From: Shinisaurus crocodilurus
Lineage: Eukaryota; Chordata; Lepidosauria; Squamata; Shinisauridae
Assembly (NCBI GenBank): GCA_021292165.1
Contig: CM037877.1
Span: 131,868,274-131,932,273, forward strand
Direction of reading: 5' to 3'
Length of the DNA stretch: 64,000 nt
Under the pieces are notes generated by a model. It had not been told where the DNA came from, ran no database searches, and saw only the letters and a program-made list of their open reading frames with translations. Position numbers and translations under genes: made by a program. Positions 11,241 to 22,151 of this stretch are shown piece by piece (the stretch's first letter is position 1; every line of letters starts with the position of its first letter).

Positions 11241-12270
11241 TTGAAAGTTTCACCCTTGTCTAAACCTGTGCGGGTTGCTTCACAGATAATGATGATGATA
11301 TCATACATGGATATCTCATCTATATAAGGAATTAGAAGCTGCCTGTGGACTGGAGCATGCATGCAACAGAAGCAAACACCTATTGGCTGTCTGTATATGG
11401 GGCAGTGGTCCCAGCCATCTACAGCTGCCTAATGGCCAAATATGATGCGTGTATTCTCCACTGCATTCCTTTTAAAACTGAAGTTAGTCCTCTTGCAGTC
11501 TTAATCAAGATTTTTATACAGACACACATGCATGCACACAGTTGGGAGACTGTTAACACATACACCCCTCCCACCCTCACTTTCAATGACAAGATGGGCA
11601 TGGGATGGGATGGAGGCTCTCCAACCATGACAACTAGGAAACTTATTGTTCTCTTAAATCAACTATGTATCCCCCAGGACTTTATCATAGATGTGTGTGA
11701 TGTTCAACTGGAAGTTGTATTTTGGCAGACTAGCCTCAATCAAATTCTGGCTCCATTCTGGGACAAGCAGAGCTGGGGGGGGGGGGGATTTCCTTACTTA
11801 GGAGTAGAGCTTGAGTACTGAAGTGAAATATTGAGTCTAAGGCTGCAATCCTGCGGGTATACACCGGCTGCCCAATTCTATAATTCTTTGAAATTGATCA
11901 CACTGTATTAAGGTCCCTGACCTCCTAAGCATGCACAGAATTGCAGCATGGGGAGTAAATCAACGGTTGGACGTGGAGCCTTACTTGGCCACTACAGATC
12001 ACTCTGCGTGTTCGCAAGCAGCCCAACCCTGCGCTTGCTTACTCGAAAGTAACCGGCTGGCCTTGTCTGCTAAGTGTGCCTCGGACTGTGCAGCTCAGCT
12101 TTCCTTGGGAAGGAGCTCCACGGACCCCTTCCGTCCGAGTAGAGATGCGCCCAGGATCGGGCTGCTGCAGGGCACGCGCGCCCTGTGACTGTCCCCGGAA
12201 TGACCTCTGCGTCGCTTCGGGACCCTCCCCCGGGAAGGAGAGGCCCGAGACCCGCGCGCACCTCACTTAC

Positions 12271-12457
12271 TTCTCGTAGTGGCGCCGGCAGTAGAGCTTC
12301 TGGTCGCGGTAGAAGCAGGTGCTCTCCAGGGGCTCCTGGCAAGAGGCGCAGCGCACGCAGCGCTCGTGCCACAGGCGGTCGTTGAGGCGCAGCAGGAAGC
12401 GCTCCGCGATGACGCCCCGGCAGCCTTCGCACACCGAGCGCGGCCGGGCCGCTCCCC
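12271..12457 (-). CDS. LMX1A: LMX1A exon encoding the LIM1 domain
   Basis: This internal coding exon encodes the first LIM zinc-binding domain of the LIM-homeodomain factor LMX1A, which acts in dopaminergic neuron and roof-plate development. The acceptor (ttgcag) and donor (gtaagt) are both good, and the 187-nt length fits a phase-1 start and phase-2 end that join the upstream exon. The pairs CEGC, WHERC and CASC, and a final C-x2-H, give the eight zinc ligands. FLLRLND and CFYRD resemble LMX1A more than LMX1B. The last ligand is His where I recall Asp in human LMX1A, and several positions are Arg, probably from high GC. LIM2 and the homeodomain are outside the window. Confidence 0.92.
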
Positions 12458-13172
12458 CTGCAACGAGCGGCAAGCAACGTGAGCCTCGCGGCGGGCAGTC
12501 CCGCGGGGGGCCACCACCAGCAGGCCCTGCCCAGCCTCGCGGCCCGGCTGGCAAGGAATCCCGCGGGCCTTCTCCCCGGCACCCGCAGCCTCCGGAGCCC
12601 CTCGAGGCCCGAACCGACAGGGCACCATTCCCGAGGGGGGAGCACCCATGCGGCGACTCCGGTCCCTTTCAGCCGGGCTTTGCGCAGGCAGGGGCTTCCC
12701 ATGGGATGATGCTCTGGGACTCGGAAGCAAATTCCCCAGGGCATGCGGAGGAGCGCCCCCCCCACCAGGCAGAGGGATGGAAGCCCCCCGGCCCTTCATC
12801 CCCCCCCCCCCCGCTTATCTCGCTCTGTCAAGCGCCCTGGACGGCGTGGCCTATGTTCTTGAACCCTCCTCCTCCTGGAGAACCCTTTCCGCGGCCCGCT
12901 GCCACAGCGCAGGGAAGTCAGCAGCCCGCTTTCAGGGGGGCCTGCTTCTGTCACAGCAGGCGGGTGGGGAGCGTGTGGACCCCCCCCCCGTGCTGCTGGA
13001 CTGCAACTCCCAGCAGCCCCCGTCAGCCTAGCCAGTGGCGAGGGATGGGGGGGAGTTGTCCAACATCCGGAGGGCCTCACGCTTCCCAGCCCCCGGCGGG
13101 GTCACGCTTCCCTCTGACCTGCCGGCTTCACTGGGGCAGCGGGAGGGGGGGCGGGAACCGGATGGCGCGAAA

Positions 13173-13200
13173 TACACACACACACACACACACACACACA
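13173..13200. repeat. (CA)n microsatellite
   Basis: About 14 uninterrupted ca units within the GC-rich LMX1A intron. Confidence 0.9.
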
Positions 13201-13878
13201 GCCCGCGAGTCCCGAACTTGGTTCGAAGCCACCCGAGATTGGCAGATCTGCTTCTTTCGAGGGGAGGGACGCGCCGGCGATTCCTTGAAGGCCCACGTGG
13301 CGGCACCCCGGCCCGATCCTGAGCATGTTCGCTCAGCGAGAAGCCCGACTGTGTTCAATGGAACTCGACGGGGGCGGGCGGGCTCCCTTAGGCGTAAGTA
13401 TGCAGAAGAGCGGGCTTTCCCTCGGAAATGACATGAGGCCCGCGCCGAAATCCGTGGGACTTACCTCCAAGGAACAACCATGCCTGGGAAGTCACCGCCC
13501 AAGGACCTCCGCTTAGCAACGGCACTGATCGCCCTGGTCCTCGCATGCCCAATATACACCTGGAACCGGGCCCGGGGGGCCTGTCGCCGGCGTGACGCCA
13601 TTCCTTCCCCGCTGTACCCCTCTGCGGCTGCCTCCCCCGCTTCGTTCCCCGGGGACCTCCCTTGGGTCAGATTAGACTGACTCTGGGGGCACCGATGGCA
13701 CCATGTGGTTGTGGTTGCGTAAGTGCTGTTGAAATCAGTGGCGCGCACTTTCAGTTAATGTTTGTTTGCAGGAATGAAGTGTGAATCTGCCCAGCCAAGA
13801 CAGACTTGCGTTCTCTGGAAACCGGGAAGGTTTATTTCTCCCTCCATAAAGATCTCCGCTTTCAGTAAAGGGCAATCA

Positions 13879-13973
13879 GTTGTTGTTGTTGTTGTTGTTG
13901 TTGGGGCCTTCACTAATAATAATAATAAAATAATAATAATAACAATAATAATAACAATGATAATAATAAATTA
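13879..13973. repeat. (TTG)n and (AAT)n microsatellites
   Basis: Eight tgt/ttg units at 13879-13902, followed after a short spacer by imperfect aataat repeats to 13973. Confidence 0.85.
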
Positions 13974-14897
13974 AAAAATAACTATTCCGTTGTAAAATTG
14001 TGTCTTTGGTTTAAATGCGGCTGCTTGGTTCGCCCCGCCACGGATCTCGTAGCGGTGTCACGAAACGAGCGGTTAAAAGGAAAAAACGGCTTGGATTTTA
14101 GACTGTCACCAACACGGTTCTATGGGTTAAGATGACGTGGTGTGTGTGTTGGGGGGATACTAATAAAATCCCTTTTCACCGAGGAGGGAAGGCAGGATTC
14201 GGGGGGGGGGCACTCACGAGAAAGGCAGCGGCTGGTGGCAAAGCGAACGAAAAAACGAACGGCTGGGGAATCAAAACGAAGCATTTTTGATCTTTAAAAG
14301 GGTTTTTCTTTATCCTTGTTTCTACTTTGAAATAAAATTTAAAGTTCAAGGGCCATGGTAATTTCGTGACTTTCTAATAAACGATCAAAATGTGCGCTTC
14401 TCCCAGAATTATTGTGAATATTTTGTTGCGTGGGGAGGGGGAAACCCAAGATTTTGCACACTGGAAGGGAAGGAAAAAATCAAAAATTTGGACATTTTCT
14501 TAGATGCAGAATAGATCTTTCCCGCCTAGATTTTGTGCTCATATTACATTACGAAAGAGAATGTTTGTACCACCCGTTTCCCGCATGTATGTATTTGCAC
14601 CTAGTTACCCGTGTGACCATTTGTGCCAGGATGGGGAGACGAATTCAAACAAGCCTCCGAATGCGTGTCCGATGGGGAAAAAACAGCGGTACTGATAGCG
14701 GACAAACGCATTCCAATACAATCCAGCAAGTGGGCCTTCTCCCCATGTAGGTCTGGATTGGGGCCTTCACTTACATTATCTGCAATAATTATCTTGTCGA
14801 TTTGGCCAAAACTCAAAGCAAACCCTTTATGTTTAAAATCTTTGATTTAAACCGTTTAAATTAACCTCAATGCAATATACTTTATTTTTTTTCCGGT

Positions 14898-14984
14898 CAG
14901 CTTAATCAACAACGCAGTTAAACCAAAGCTGCATTTAATTTTATTTAATTTAACTTTGGTTTAACTGCGCTGTTGAATAAGCTG
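14898..14984. repeat. 31-bp inverted repeat (hairpin) in LMX1A intron
   Basis: The left arm is 14898-14928 (starting cagcttaatcaacaacgcag) and the right arm is 14954-14984. They pair at 29 of 31 positions around a 25-nt AT-rich loop. It does not resemble the other inverted repeats in this window. It could be a small MITE or a structured regulatory element. Confidence 0.75.
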
Positions 14985-15764
14985 ATGGGGGGGGGAATAT
15001 TTAGATAGTGATAGAGTAATAATTACAGCACAGCATGTGGGCATGTCTAAGAAATGAAAATAACTTTTCTGCCATTCGGTGTCAAGAAACGTTATGACTA
15101 GAACGCTTATTATGCGATCCAGATCTATGCATTATATAGGTAGTAATATCATGTCCTATATATACTGCCTGCGGATTATTATTCCATCGTATGTGTGTGT
15201 ACGCTTAGATAGGCAGACAGATGCACCCGCACGTGTGTATCTATATACAAATAGATACGTGTGTAATACGTGTGTATTTTCAGTGAAATACTGGAATTTT
15301 ATTTAACTATTGGTCACACCACCGCCACCCTTCTCCCACGCACACGCACACGCACACACACGCAGCCTTGTCTTTTTCCTTTCCCTTTCCTTCCCTTGCG
15401 AAGGCGTTCGGGACACTGCCTTTCCTTCGACGAAGGGAGCGGAAATGGTTCTACTCCGTTTTCCGCCGAAGTGCCGGGTCCTCCCAGGCTCCCATCGGAG
15501 ACAGATTCAGGACCCGCTTGTCCGAAACGTCCCGGGTGCTGGGGGGGGGGGGGGCTGCGAGCGGTCACTTTCCTCTTTCGCGGCCGGGATCCAGCGAGCT
15601 GCTCCCGCAGGAAGGAGCGGGGAGGAGGGCCGAGCGGGGAAGGTCCGGCTGCTCCAGGGGATTGGCGGAGAGGCCGCACGTCGGGGCCGGAGCTCAGGCG
15701 CGCGCGCAGTGGCGAGACCCACTCGGGAAAGGGACCACTGAGCGGGGGGCGCTTGGGCACTTAC

Positions 15765-15852
15765 CAAGCAGGGAAGCGAAGGAGGCCGGTCGCGGCGGGG
15801 GAGGCTCCAGCGTGTCCTGTAGAGTCTCCTCCATCTTCAGGCCGTCCAGCAT
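15765..15852 (-). CDS. LMX1A: LMX1A first coding exon (N-terminus)
   Basis: Translation starts MLDGLKMEE, which is the N-terminal signature of LMX1A (LMX1B has MLDGIKMEE). The exon encodes 29 codons plus one base, ending in SFASLL before a consensus donor (gtaagtg), and this phase joins the LIM1 exon exactly. The residues between are proline-rich (LEPPPPRP) and differ from the mammalian sequence as I remember it, as expected for a loosely conserved linker. The exon itself probably begins at 15881, where cttag follows a pyrimidine-rich tract, leaving 29 nt of 5' UTR in it. Confidence 0.9.
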
Positions 15853-15881
15853 GGCCAGCGGGCGGCGGACGGGATGGTGCG
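15853..15881 (-). other. LMX1A: LMX1A 5' UTR part of exon 2
   Basis: Between the start codon and a strong acceptor (pyrimidine tract then gccttag) lie 29 nt. This fits the human gene plan, where exon 1 is non-coding and the ATG is in exon 2. Unspliced transcripts starting nearer the ATG remain possible. Confidence 0.6.
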
Positions 15882-16345
15882 CTAAGGCACAGCTTAGAAA
15901 TAGCGGAAAGAAAGGGACACCATCGGGTGAGGGCGAGGGAGTCAGGCGGTGTCCATGCTCCCGTCCCCCTGGGATACCCGGAGCGGCGTCAGCAGCGGCC
16001 ACCGCCGCCGCCGCCCCGTGGTTACCGCTCCAAAAAAAAAGGGGGGCGCGTCAGTCAGCCCAGCGGGGCCCTCTCGGAACTCGTGGCTGCTCCCAGTCCA
16101 GAGATCCCAGGGCCAAAGCCATGGAGGAGGGCAGGCGGCGGAGTCGCCCCGACAGCTCCAGGGCTCCGTGGCGTGTGCCCGCCCCGCCTCGAGCATCTGG
16201 GCTCTCCGCCTTGCCGGTGCGCCCAGGGCGCACGCCGCCTGGATCCGTGGCTAGCGCCCGTGGCAAGCCAGGCGTGTGGCTGGCCCAGGGCCGAAGGCGG
16301 GGTGGGGGGCGGAAGCGGAGAAGTCTCGCTGCGGCCGGCACTCAC

Positions 16346-16700
16346 CTGGCCCCTGGAGCGGGCAAAGGCTGCTGTCGGAGCGTCGCCCGAACCGAAAACC
16401 CCCTTGGCAGAAGCGCTGCGAGCCCAGCCTGCGCGCGGCGTCAGGAGGAGGCGGGCGTCAGCCGCGCGGGACAGACGGCTGCCCCGAGCCCGGCGAGCGC
16501 TCCTGAGGCCGGCCCCTCCGCGGCGGCCGCGGCCCCATCGCGGGCTTCCTCGCGCCGGGCCAGCGGCGCGGCTGTCCTGAACGTGGCCCGGGCTCCGCTG
16601 CTCTGCGCCCGCCCCGCTGGGCGAGCCCCTCTGCCGGAGGACGGAGGTTCCCTCCCCCACGTGCGATGCTCATCCCTGCCCCACCCACCCCACCTGAACC
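16346..16700 (-). other. LMX1A: Probable non-coding exon 1 of LMX1A
   Basis: On the minus strand a near-perfect donor (gggccag then gtgagtgccg) ends at 16346 and lies about 0.46 kb upstream of the exon-2 acceptor. The 5' boundary given here is arbitrary because no start-site motif is clear. Confidence 0.5.
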
Positions 16701-18329
16701 CGCCGCCGGTGAACCCACGCCTGCCGGACGGCGGGAGCCACGCGAGGGCTCCGCGGCGGCGTGGGGGGAACGCGTCAGGGCGGGGAGGGGCTGTCCTTGG
16801 CCGGCGAAGGGAGGTCAGCGGACGCCGCGGGGCCCCAAGCGGAGCCGGGCGAGGGCGTGCCGGAGGAGGGCGAGTCCGAGCCGCGGCCCGCCTCAGCCGA
16901 AAGACCTTTGCAAGCGCGGCTGCTGGACAGACCGCTTGGAAAGGCCAACGGAACTTGGAAGAGCAGAGCTCGGCTTCTCCGGATCGCGGCTATTCTTGCG
17001 GCTTCTTGTGTCGCCGCTGCTGCTGCTAGGACAGGGGTCCCCTTCCCGCATCCTCTGGCCTCCCCCGCCCCGCCGCCGCCGCAGATCGGCGCGTGCAACC
17101 CCGGCGGCGGAGGGCAGAGCAGGAGCCGCGCGCGGGCTGCATCAGGGGTGGCGCCCGGGCAAGGCTCGCGTTTTCTCTGCTCTACTTCTCGCCGCGCAAA
17201 GCGCCTCGCGGCTCTCACAGCCGCGTGTTGACTCAGAACGAAGTCCGGCTGATTTCAGGAGAAGTGTGCATAAGATAGCAGTCATAGCCTCTCCTTGGCT
17301 GCGGTCCATAGCCCAGTTAAGCCAAAGTCGATGTCGAGTCGACCCCACTGGTACAAATGTGTTTGTGCCGCCCGGTTTGCGGAGTCAGTTTGCGAATATC
17401 TCCAGACGAGACTCACCCAGCTAAACTCACTCATTCACATTCACACACACACACACGCAGAAGCTTAACTACTGGGACTGCAGCCTGATCCACAGTCTTG
17501 TAAACCCGCATATATAGTACACGGAGCTGCATAACTTAAGCAAAAGACAGGTCCCTGCCCCGAGGCATATACAATCTTTAAGTGGTGGCCTACAGCAGCT
17601 CGAAAACACCGGCACTTAGAGGAGTCCCCGGCCTGGCCTATGATCACCCCTAACTACAACCCAATTCCAACGGTGAAATCCAGACCCTCTTACTTAAGAT
17701 CAATTCCCAGTGTTCCCAGTGAAATTACTTCCGACGAGTACAGATAAATACATAAGCGGCGCCAGAGTGGGGGAGCGCCCCCCCCCCCGCGCGCCAGAAC
17801 CGGGAGCCTTGGGCGTATTTGAAGGAAAGGCTCTTTTCGCATGCTCGTCTCCTCCCATTGCACGTTGCAAGAAAAAGAAACAAATAATGCCCCTTGCCCC
17901 CTTTGTGCCTTCCCCACTATTTTTTTTCCTGGGACTGCCACTAATAATAACGAGGATCGATCCATTCAGGCATTTATCTCGAAACTTCGGTTGGGATCAC
18001 CTCGACAAACCTATTTTGGAGTTGCAGCTCTTGGGTTTAGCGGGGCGTTCAGGTCCAGCACCGTGCAGCTCAGCATCGGAGCATCGGAATCACTTGAATT
18101 CGCATCGTTTGGGAGACTCTCGGCAGCAGAAAGGCTGCAAAGCTACACAGTACACACACTTACGGGGGCGAAAGCTCCATCGAAAACAATGAAGCTTATT
18201 TATAACGCATAGGATCCCGGGAAATAGTGACTGGCAGCTGAACGTGGGCCCAGACTTCACCGGAAAGAATCGCATAAAAACGCTGCCTGTGGAGACAGGT
18301 TCTAACTAAGAACTGGTGCCTGAGTTTTG

Positions 18330-18515
18330 CTTTCTTCCTCCTCCCTCCCAATCCCTTTTCCTTTTGTGTCATGTCTTTTAGATTGTAAACCTGAGGGCAG
18401 GGACCGTCTAATATTAATCTTTGTAAGCCACTCTGGAAGCCTTTTCTGGCTGAAGAGCAGGGTAAAAAAAAAATTGCTGTAAATAAATTGATAAATAATA
18501 AGATGGCTCATTCAC
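18330..18515 (+). mobile_element. LINE 3'-end-like repeat
   Basis: It contains ttttagattgtaaacctgag, then gggcagggaccgtctaat and gtaagccactctggaagcc, and ends in a run of a and ataaat units. This wording recurs in old LINE 3' ends. It is truncated, with no ORF. Confidence 0.5.
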
Positions 18516-19768
18516 ACGGTCAAGTGAGCTACAGTCATCGAACGTGTCTGTATGTGTGAGCCGGTCTTTAGGCTATACCTGGAGTATTCCAAGGCAAACG
18601 AGATTAAAAATACTGCCAATAAAAGCCCCGCACCACCGTTCCACCGGTCCTTCCAAGCCTCAGCACGGCAATTCGTGGCCTACATTCAGATCCGTGTTCT
18701 TCTCTGGGGCTTATTCATTTGGGGAAAGGGGCAACTGACGTGCGGGGGTGACCTCTTTTGATCCATCCTGGCAGTTCGACCTGGCTCGATTGCCCCGGCA
18801 GGAGCATCTTCAGGGCAGAAGGGGGGGGCAGAGCCACCTACCCTCACCCCATCGGAATGCATGGGAGCCTCCAGCTCCATTCGTTTCCATGGGGCTTGCG
18901 CTGGAGAACTGCCCGTTTCGAATTGCTGTGGGGGGGGGGGGATTGTGGCCTCCAGATTTTTCGCTCTTTGTTAATGGGTTGGGCTGGCACATGGTGATGG
19001 GGGGGGGCAATTGGGATAGGTAAACGCGAAGGACATATCCGCTTCTCTTGGAGGTTTCACCAAGTCGGGGCCTGAGCGGCATTTGGGAGAGATGGATTTG
19101 TACTTCTTGGGAGACGTCCAAGGGGCGGCCTTAGCTCTTCCTTTTACCCAAAGACCCGCCGGCCCGTTGTGCAACACACTTCCTTTTCGGAATTCTGACT
19201 GCAGGCTTATTATGGGCTGGCTGGCCTGATTGCTCTCTGCACCCCACGCCTAGTTTCGAATGAACTGGCTGGCTGGACACTTGAAACAGAGGATTATTAG
19301 TTTTATTCGTCTGGTTTCAACTCCCTCCTACCCCATCTTTGGGGGGGGGGGGCTTGGACTGCACTGGGTGAGAAACCTGACAGAATCCAAAATGATCTGA
19401 TTAGGATGCTTTAACTGCATCTTTGAACGGATGAATGGATGAGGGGCGGTCGGATAGGAATCCCTTTGCAGAGTCCTTGTTTTCCCGTCGTGGAGCCTGA
19501 GACCAGCCCCACCCCGCGCCCACCGCAAGATTATTTCCGGCAAGATCCAGTCACCCTTAAGCACTTTTAAGTCCTAGTGATTTCAGCTGGAAAGTTAAGC
19601 ACATACTTAAATCTCTCCCGGTAAAATAATTGGGGCTTAAAATACCTAACTTTGGCTTTGTCCTTTGTTTTTATTATTTTGAAATGTAAAAAAAAAAAAA
19701 ATACAACTGTTACAAACCTGATGTCCGTTTATGTTCTAAAACACCATACACCAGATGATAATATATGT

Positions 19769-19783
19769 TACATTATATTCACA
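19769..19783. repeat. Target-site duplication of minus-strand LINE (3' side)
   Basis: tacattatattcaca is repeated perfectly at 21349-21363, flanking the LINE at 19784-21348. Confidence 0.88.
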
Positions 19784-21348
19784 GTCAGTCAGTCAGGCGA
19801 TCACTTGTGACCGAGTAAGATTGTCTTCCAGGATAAAAAAAGAAAATTTACAAAAAGGAGATTTTAAAAGGAGGAGAATTCTAAAGAAAACTGTGTAGAC
19901 TCTAGCGATGGGTCTGTAAGTGACTGTGTGGAGGCCAATTCTAGATCCACACAGCTTCCCACAGTGAGGACACAGGTTACCGGATGGAAGATGGTCTTGT
20001 AAAAGATTCATTTGACATGCTTTTCGCTTAGCACGTTTCTCCCTTTCACCTTGCACTCGGGCTTCTTCAAAGTCCATAGAACCTTTGTGAAAGGCCAACC
20101 TCATGGGCCAGAGCTTCCCAGTTTTTGATGTTTATATTGCATTTTTTTAGATTAGCCTTAAGAACATCTTTAAACCTCTTATATTGACCACCGATATTCC
20201 GCTTTCCATCCTTGAGTTGGGAATAAAGTAACTGCTTTGGGAGACGGCAGTCAGGCATTCGAACAACATGACCGGTCCACTGAAGTTGGCGTTGAAGGAT
20301 CATTTTTTCAATGCTAGTAGTCTTTGCTTCTTCCAGTACACTGACATTTGTTCGCCTATCTTCCCAATCCCAAGTAATTCGCAGGATTTTCCGGAGGCAA
20401 CGTTGATGAAATCTTTCAAGGAGTTGGAGGTGACGTTTATAGATAGTCCATGTTTCGCAGGCATACAATAAAGTTGGTAATACAATGGCTTCATAAACCA
20501 GTGTTTTGGTCTTCTTACAAATATCCCGATCCTCGAACACTCTATGTTTCATTCGAGAAAACGCGGCACTTGCGGAGCTCAGACGATGCTGGATTTCACT
20601 GTCGATGTTAGCTGTAACAGAAAGATAGCTGCCAAGATAGAGAAAATGATCGACATTTTCCAGTATTGTCCCGCCAAGCTGGATAGATGGCATCACCAAA
20701 GGGTTAGCTTGCACTTGCTGATGAAGCACTTTGGTTTTTTTGATGTTAAGTGAGAGACCAAGTTTTCCGTATGCTTCTGCAAAAGCATTTAGGATAGTTT
20801 GGAGATCATCCTCTGGATGTGCGGAGACCACATTATCATCAGCATACTGAAGATCCACGACGGAGGTTGTAATTACCTTACTTTTTGCTTTCAGCCTGCT
20901 GAGATTAAAAAGCTTTCCATCTGTTCGATATATAATTCCCACACCAGTGGGAAGTTTCCCCTCGACAAGATGTAAAATCATGGCAATGAAAATAGCAAAT
21001 AATGTTGGGGCAATAATACATCCCTGTTTAACACCTGATCCCACTTTAAATGGAGCACCATGAGAGCTGTTGTTGTCCAAGACCGTAGCCGTCATGTTGT
21101 CATGGAGAAGTTGCAAGATATTCACAAATTTATTGGGGCATCCAATTTTCATAAGGATAGTCCAGAGAGCTGTTCGGTCTACAGCATCAAAGGCCTTAGC
21201 AAGATCAATAAATGCCATATAAAGGGGTTGATTTTGCTCCCGGCATTTTTCTTGGAGCTGACGTGCAGTAAAAATCATGTCTACTGTCCCTCTAGAGGGG
21301 CGGAAACCATATTGAGTTTCAGGGAGGATCTCTTCTGAAATAGATAGA
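19784..21348 (-). mobile_element. Young 5'-truncated non-LTR retrotransposon
   Basis: A 1.57-kb insertion with a perfect 15-bp target-site duplication. It reads on the minus strand, is truncated inside the reverse transcriptase, and ends in a gactgactgactg tail instead of poly(A). Most of the RT and C-terminal region is still open. A copy this intact with flawless flanks implies recent activity. The clade was not assigned: the YLGS and GHVVRMPD wording and the C-terminal zinc motif are shared by several LINE groups. Confidence 0.85.
19793..21348 (-). pseudogene. LINE reverse transcriptase ORF, 5'-truncated, one frameshift
   Basis: The frame is open from the 5' truncation down to 20067. It shows RT motifs YGFRPSRGT, IDLAKAFDAVD, GVKQGCIIAPTLF and the catalytic box QYADDNV. 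A thumb and connection follow (LLYACETWTIYKR, QLQWTGHVVRMPD). Near 20090-20104 the frame shifts by one base into a second frame. That frame carries a C-terminal CPHCGKLCGSRIGLH, a C2H2-like motif, and runs on to about 19793. The N-terminal endonuclease is missing. It is not a host gene. Confidence 0.85.
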
Positions 21349-22055
21349 TACATTATATTCACATTATAGTAGTAGTGACTATGCCAGTGAGAAAGAAAAA
21401 ATAATTAGAATTTTGGCTGTATTTTAAACCAGCCATAATTTATTTTAAATGCACTCTGCTTTGTGAGAAAAGAGGAGTTGCAGCAGGAAGTGAGAAGAAA
21501 TACTCTGATGTTCTGGCCATTGGAGATTTTAGGCACAACTCTGCAAATGTTAGTCACTCATATTTCCAGATTCCCTTCAAAGGGACTTAATCACAACACA
21601 CTTTTGCAGACTTGTGACCAATAAATATTTAGACCAAAAACTGAAATACATAACTGATCTATTACTGGTGTTTATGGTTAAAATAAAGCTACATTAGTAC
21701 ATCACTTGACTGTATTCTTCTACACTGCATTATAAAGGTATCACATTTCCAGCAAACCTAACTGTCTGGTCTCCCACTGTGCCACCCCTAATGATGCTGC
21801 TGTAAACCTTGTCTTGTGGAAGGGGCAGGTGGGAGCTGTGGGATGAGGAGGGTTCCAAGGAGGAAGAATTGCGAGATGGCCCTGGTGAGGTTCACGCAAT
21901 GTTGGCCCGCTCCTTCTTCCATCACACACACACATGCACCTTCGGCTGCAATCCGCAGGCCCCCCCCCCCCCTAATCTGGAGTAAGCCCTGTTGAACTCA
22001 AGCAGACATGGTAGACACACACACAGAGATAATGTGCCATTTTGTTTCTTTAGAT

Positions 22056-22151
22056 CAGTGTTATGCTGGGGCATGCTGGGAGTTGTAGGCCAAAAACATC
22101 TGGGGACCCAAGGTTGGAGAACACTGCTTGGGGACCCAAGGTTGGAGAATA
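22056..22151. mobile_element. hAT-type palindromic element, rearranged
   Basis: It has a right arm (gcatgctgggagttgtaggc to ggttggagaacactg at 22126). A second copy of the last 25 bp follows directly (cttggggacccaaggttgga), so the right end is duplicated. No matching 8-bp flank is seen. Confidence 0.65.

Larger units (their letters stand above)
1..12270 (-). other. LMX1A: LMX1A large intron (3' part outside window)
   Basis: The LIM1 exon at 12271-12457 ends with a good donor (gtaagt on the minus strand), and no LIM2, homeodomain or C-terminal LMX1A exon is visible to its left. This whole stretch is therefore read as intron downstream of LIM1. In human LMX1A the corresponding intron is also very large. 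Apart from the repeats listed separately (5S-SINEs, Sauria SINEs, AT minisatellite, hAT palindromes, foldback element, LINE), I see no conserved coding exon in 656-2550, 3380-4240, 4311-5450, 5700-6318, 6780-7903, 9006-9737, 9821-11034 or 11241-12270. The short open frames there look like chance. Confidence 0.75.
12458..15764 (-). other. LMX1A: LMX1A intron between first coding exon and LIM1 exon
   Basis: A 3.3-kb intron bounded by a gtaagtg donor next to 15765 and a ttgcag acceptor next to 12457. Both ends are GC-rich. The middle (about 13.7-15.3 kb) is AT-rich and holds simple repeats and a 31-bp inverted repeat. A small hAT-like fragment (ctggactgcaactcccagcagc) is near 12995-13070. I see no coding exon; the long plus-strand frames here come from GC skew. 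Confidence 0.8.
15400..17220. promoter_or_regulatory. LMX1A: CpG island at LMX1A 5' end
   Basis: Sequence composition shifts sharply to GC-rich with very many CpG dinucleotides across the probable non-coding first exon and the first coding exon. This is the usual setting of a developmental transcription-factor promoter. No clear TATA box is seen upstream of the likely first exon. The exact start site cannot be read from sequence. Confidence 0.7.

Noticed and set aside
1..12270. Searched for LMX1A LIM2 and homeodomain exons
   Set aside because: No LIM2 cysteine pattern or homeodomain block was seen on the minus strand.
12319..13431. 370-codon plus-strand frame opposite the LIM1 exon
   Set aside because: It is an antisense shadow of the LIM1 exon and GC-rich intron, with low-complexity Pro/Arg composition.
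15270..17424. Very long open frames (up to 553 codons) on both strands across the CpG island
   Set aside because: They come from GC-rich, stop-poor sequence. They overlap each other, have no known domain and contradict the LMX1A exon structure.
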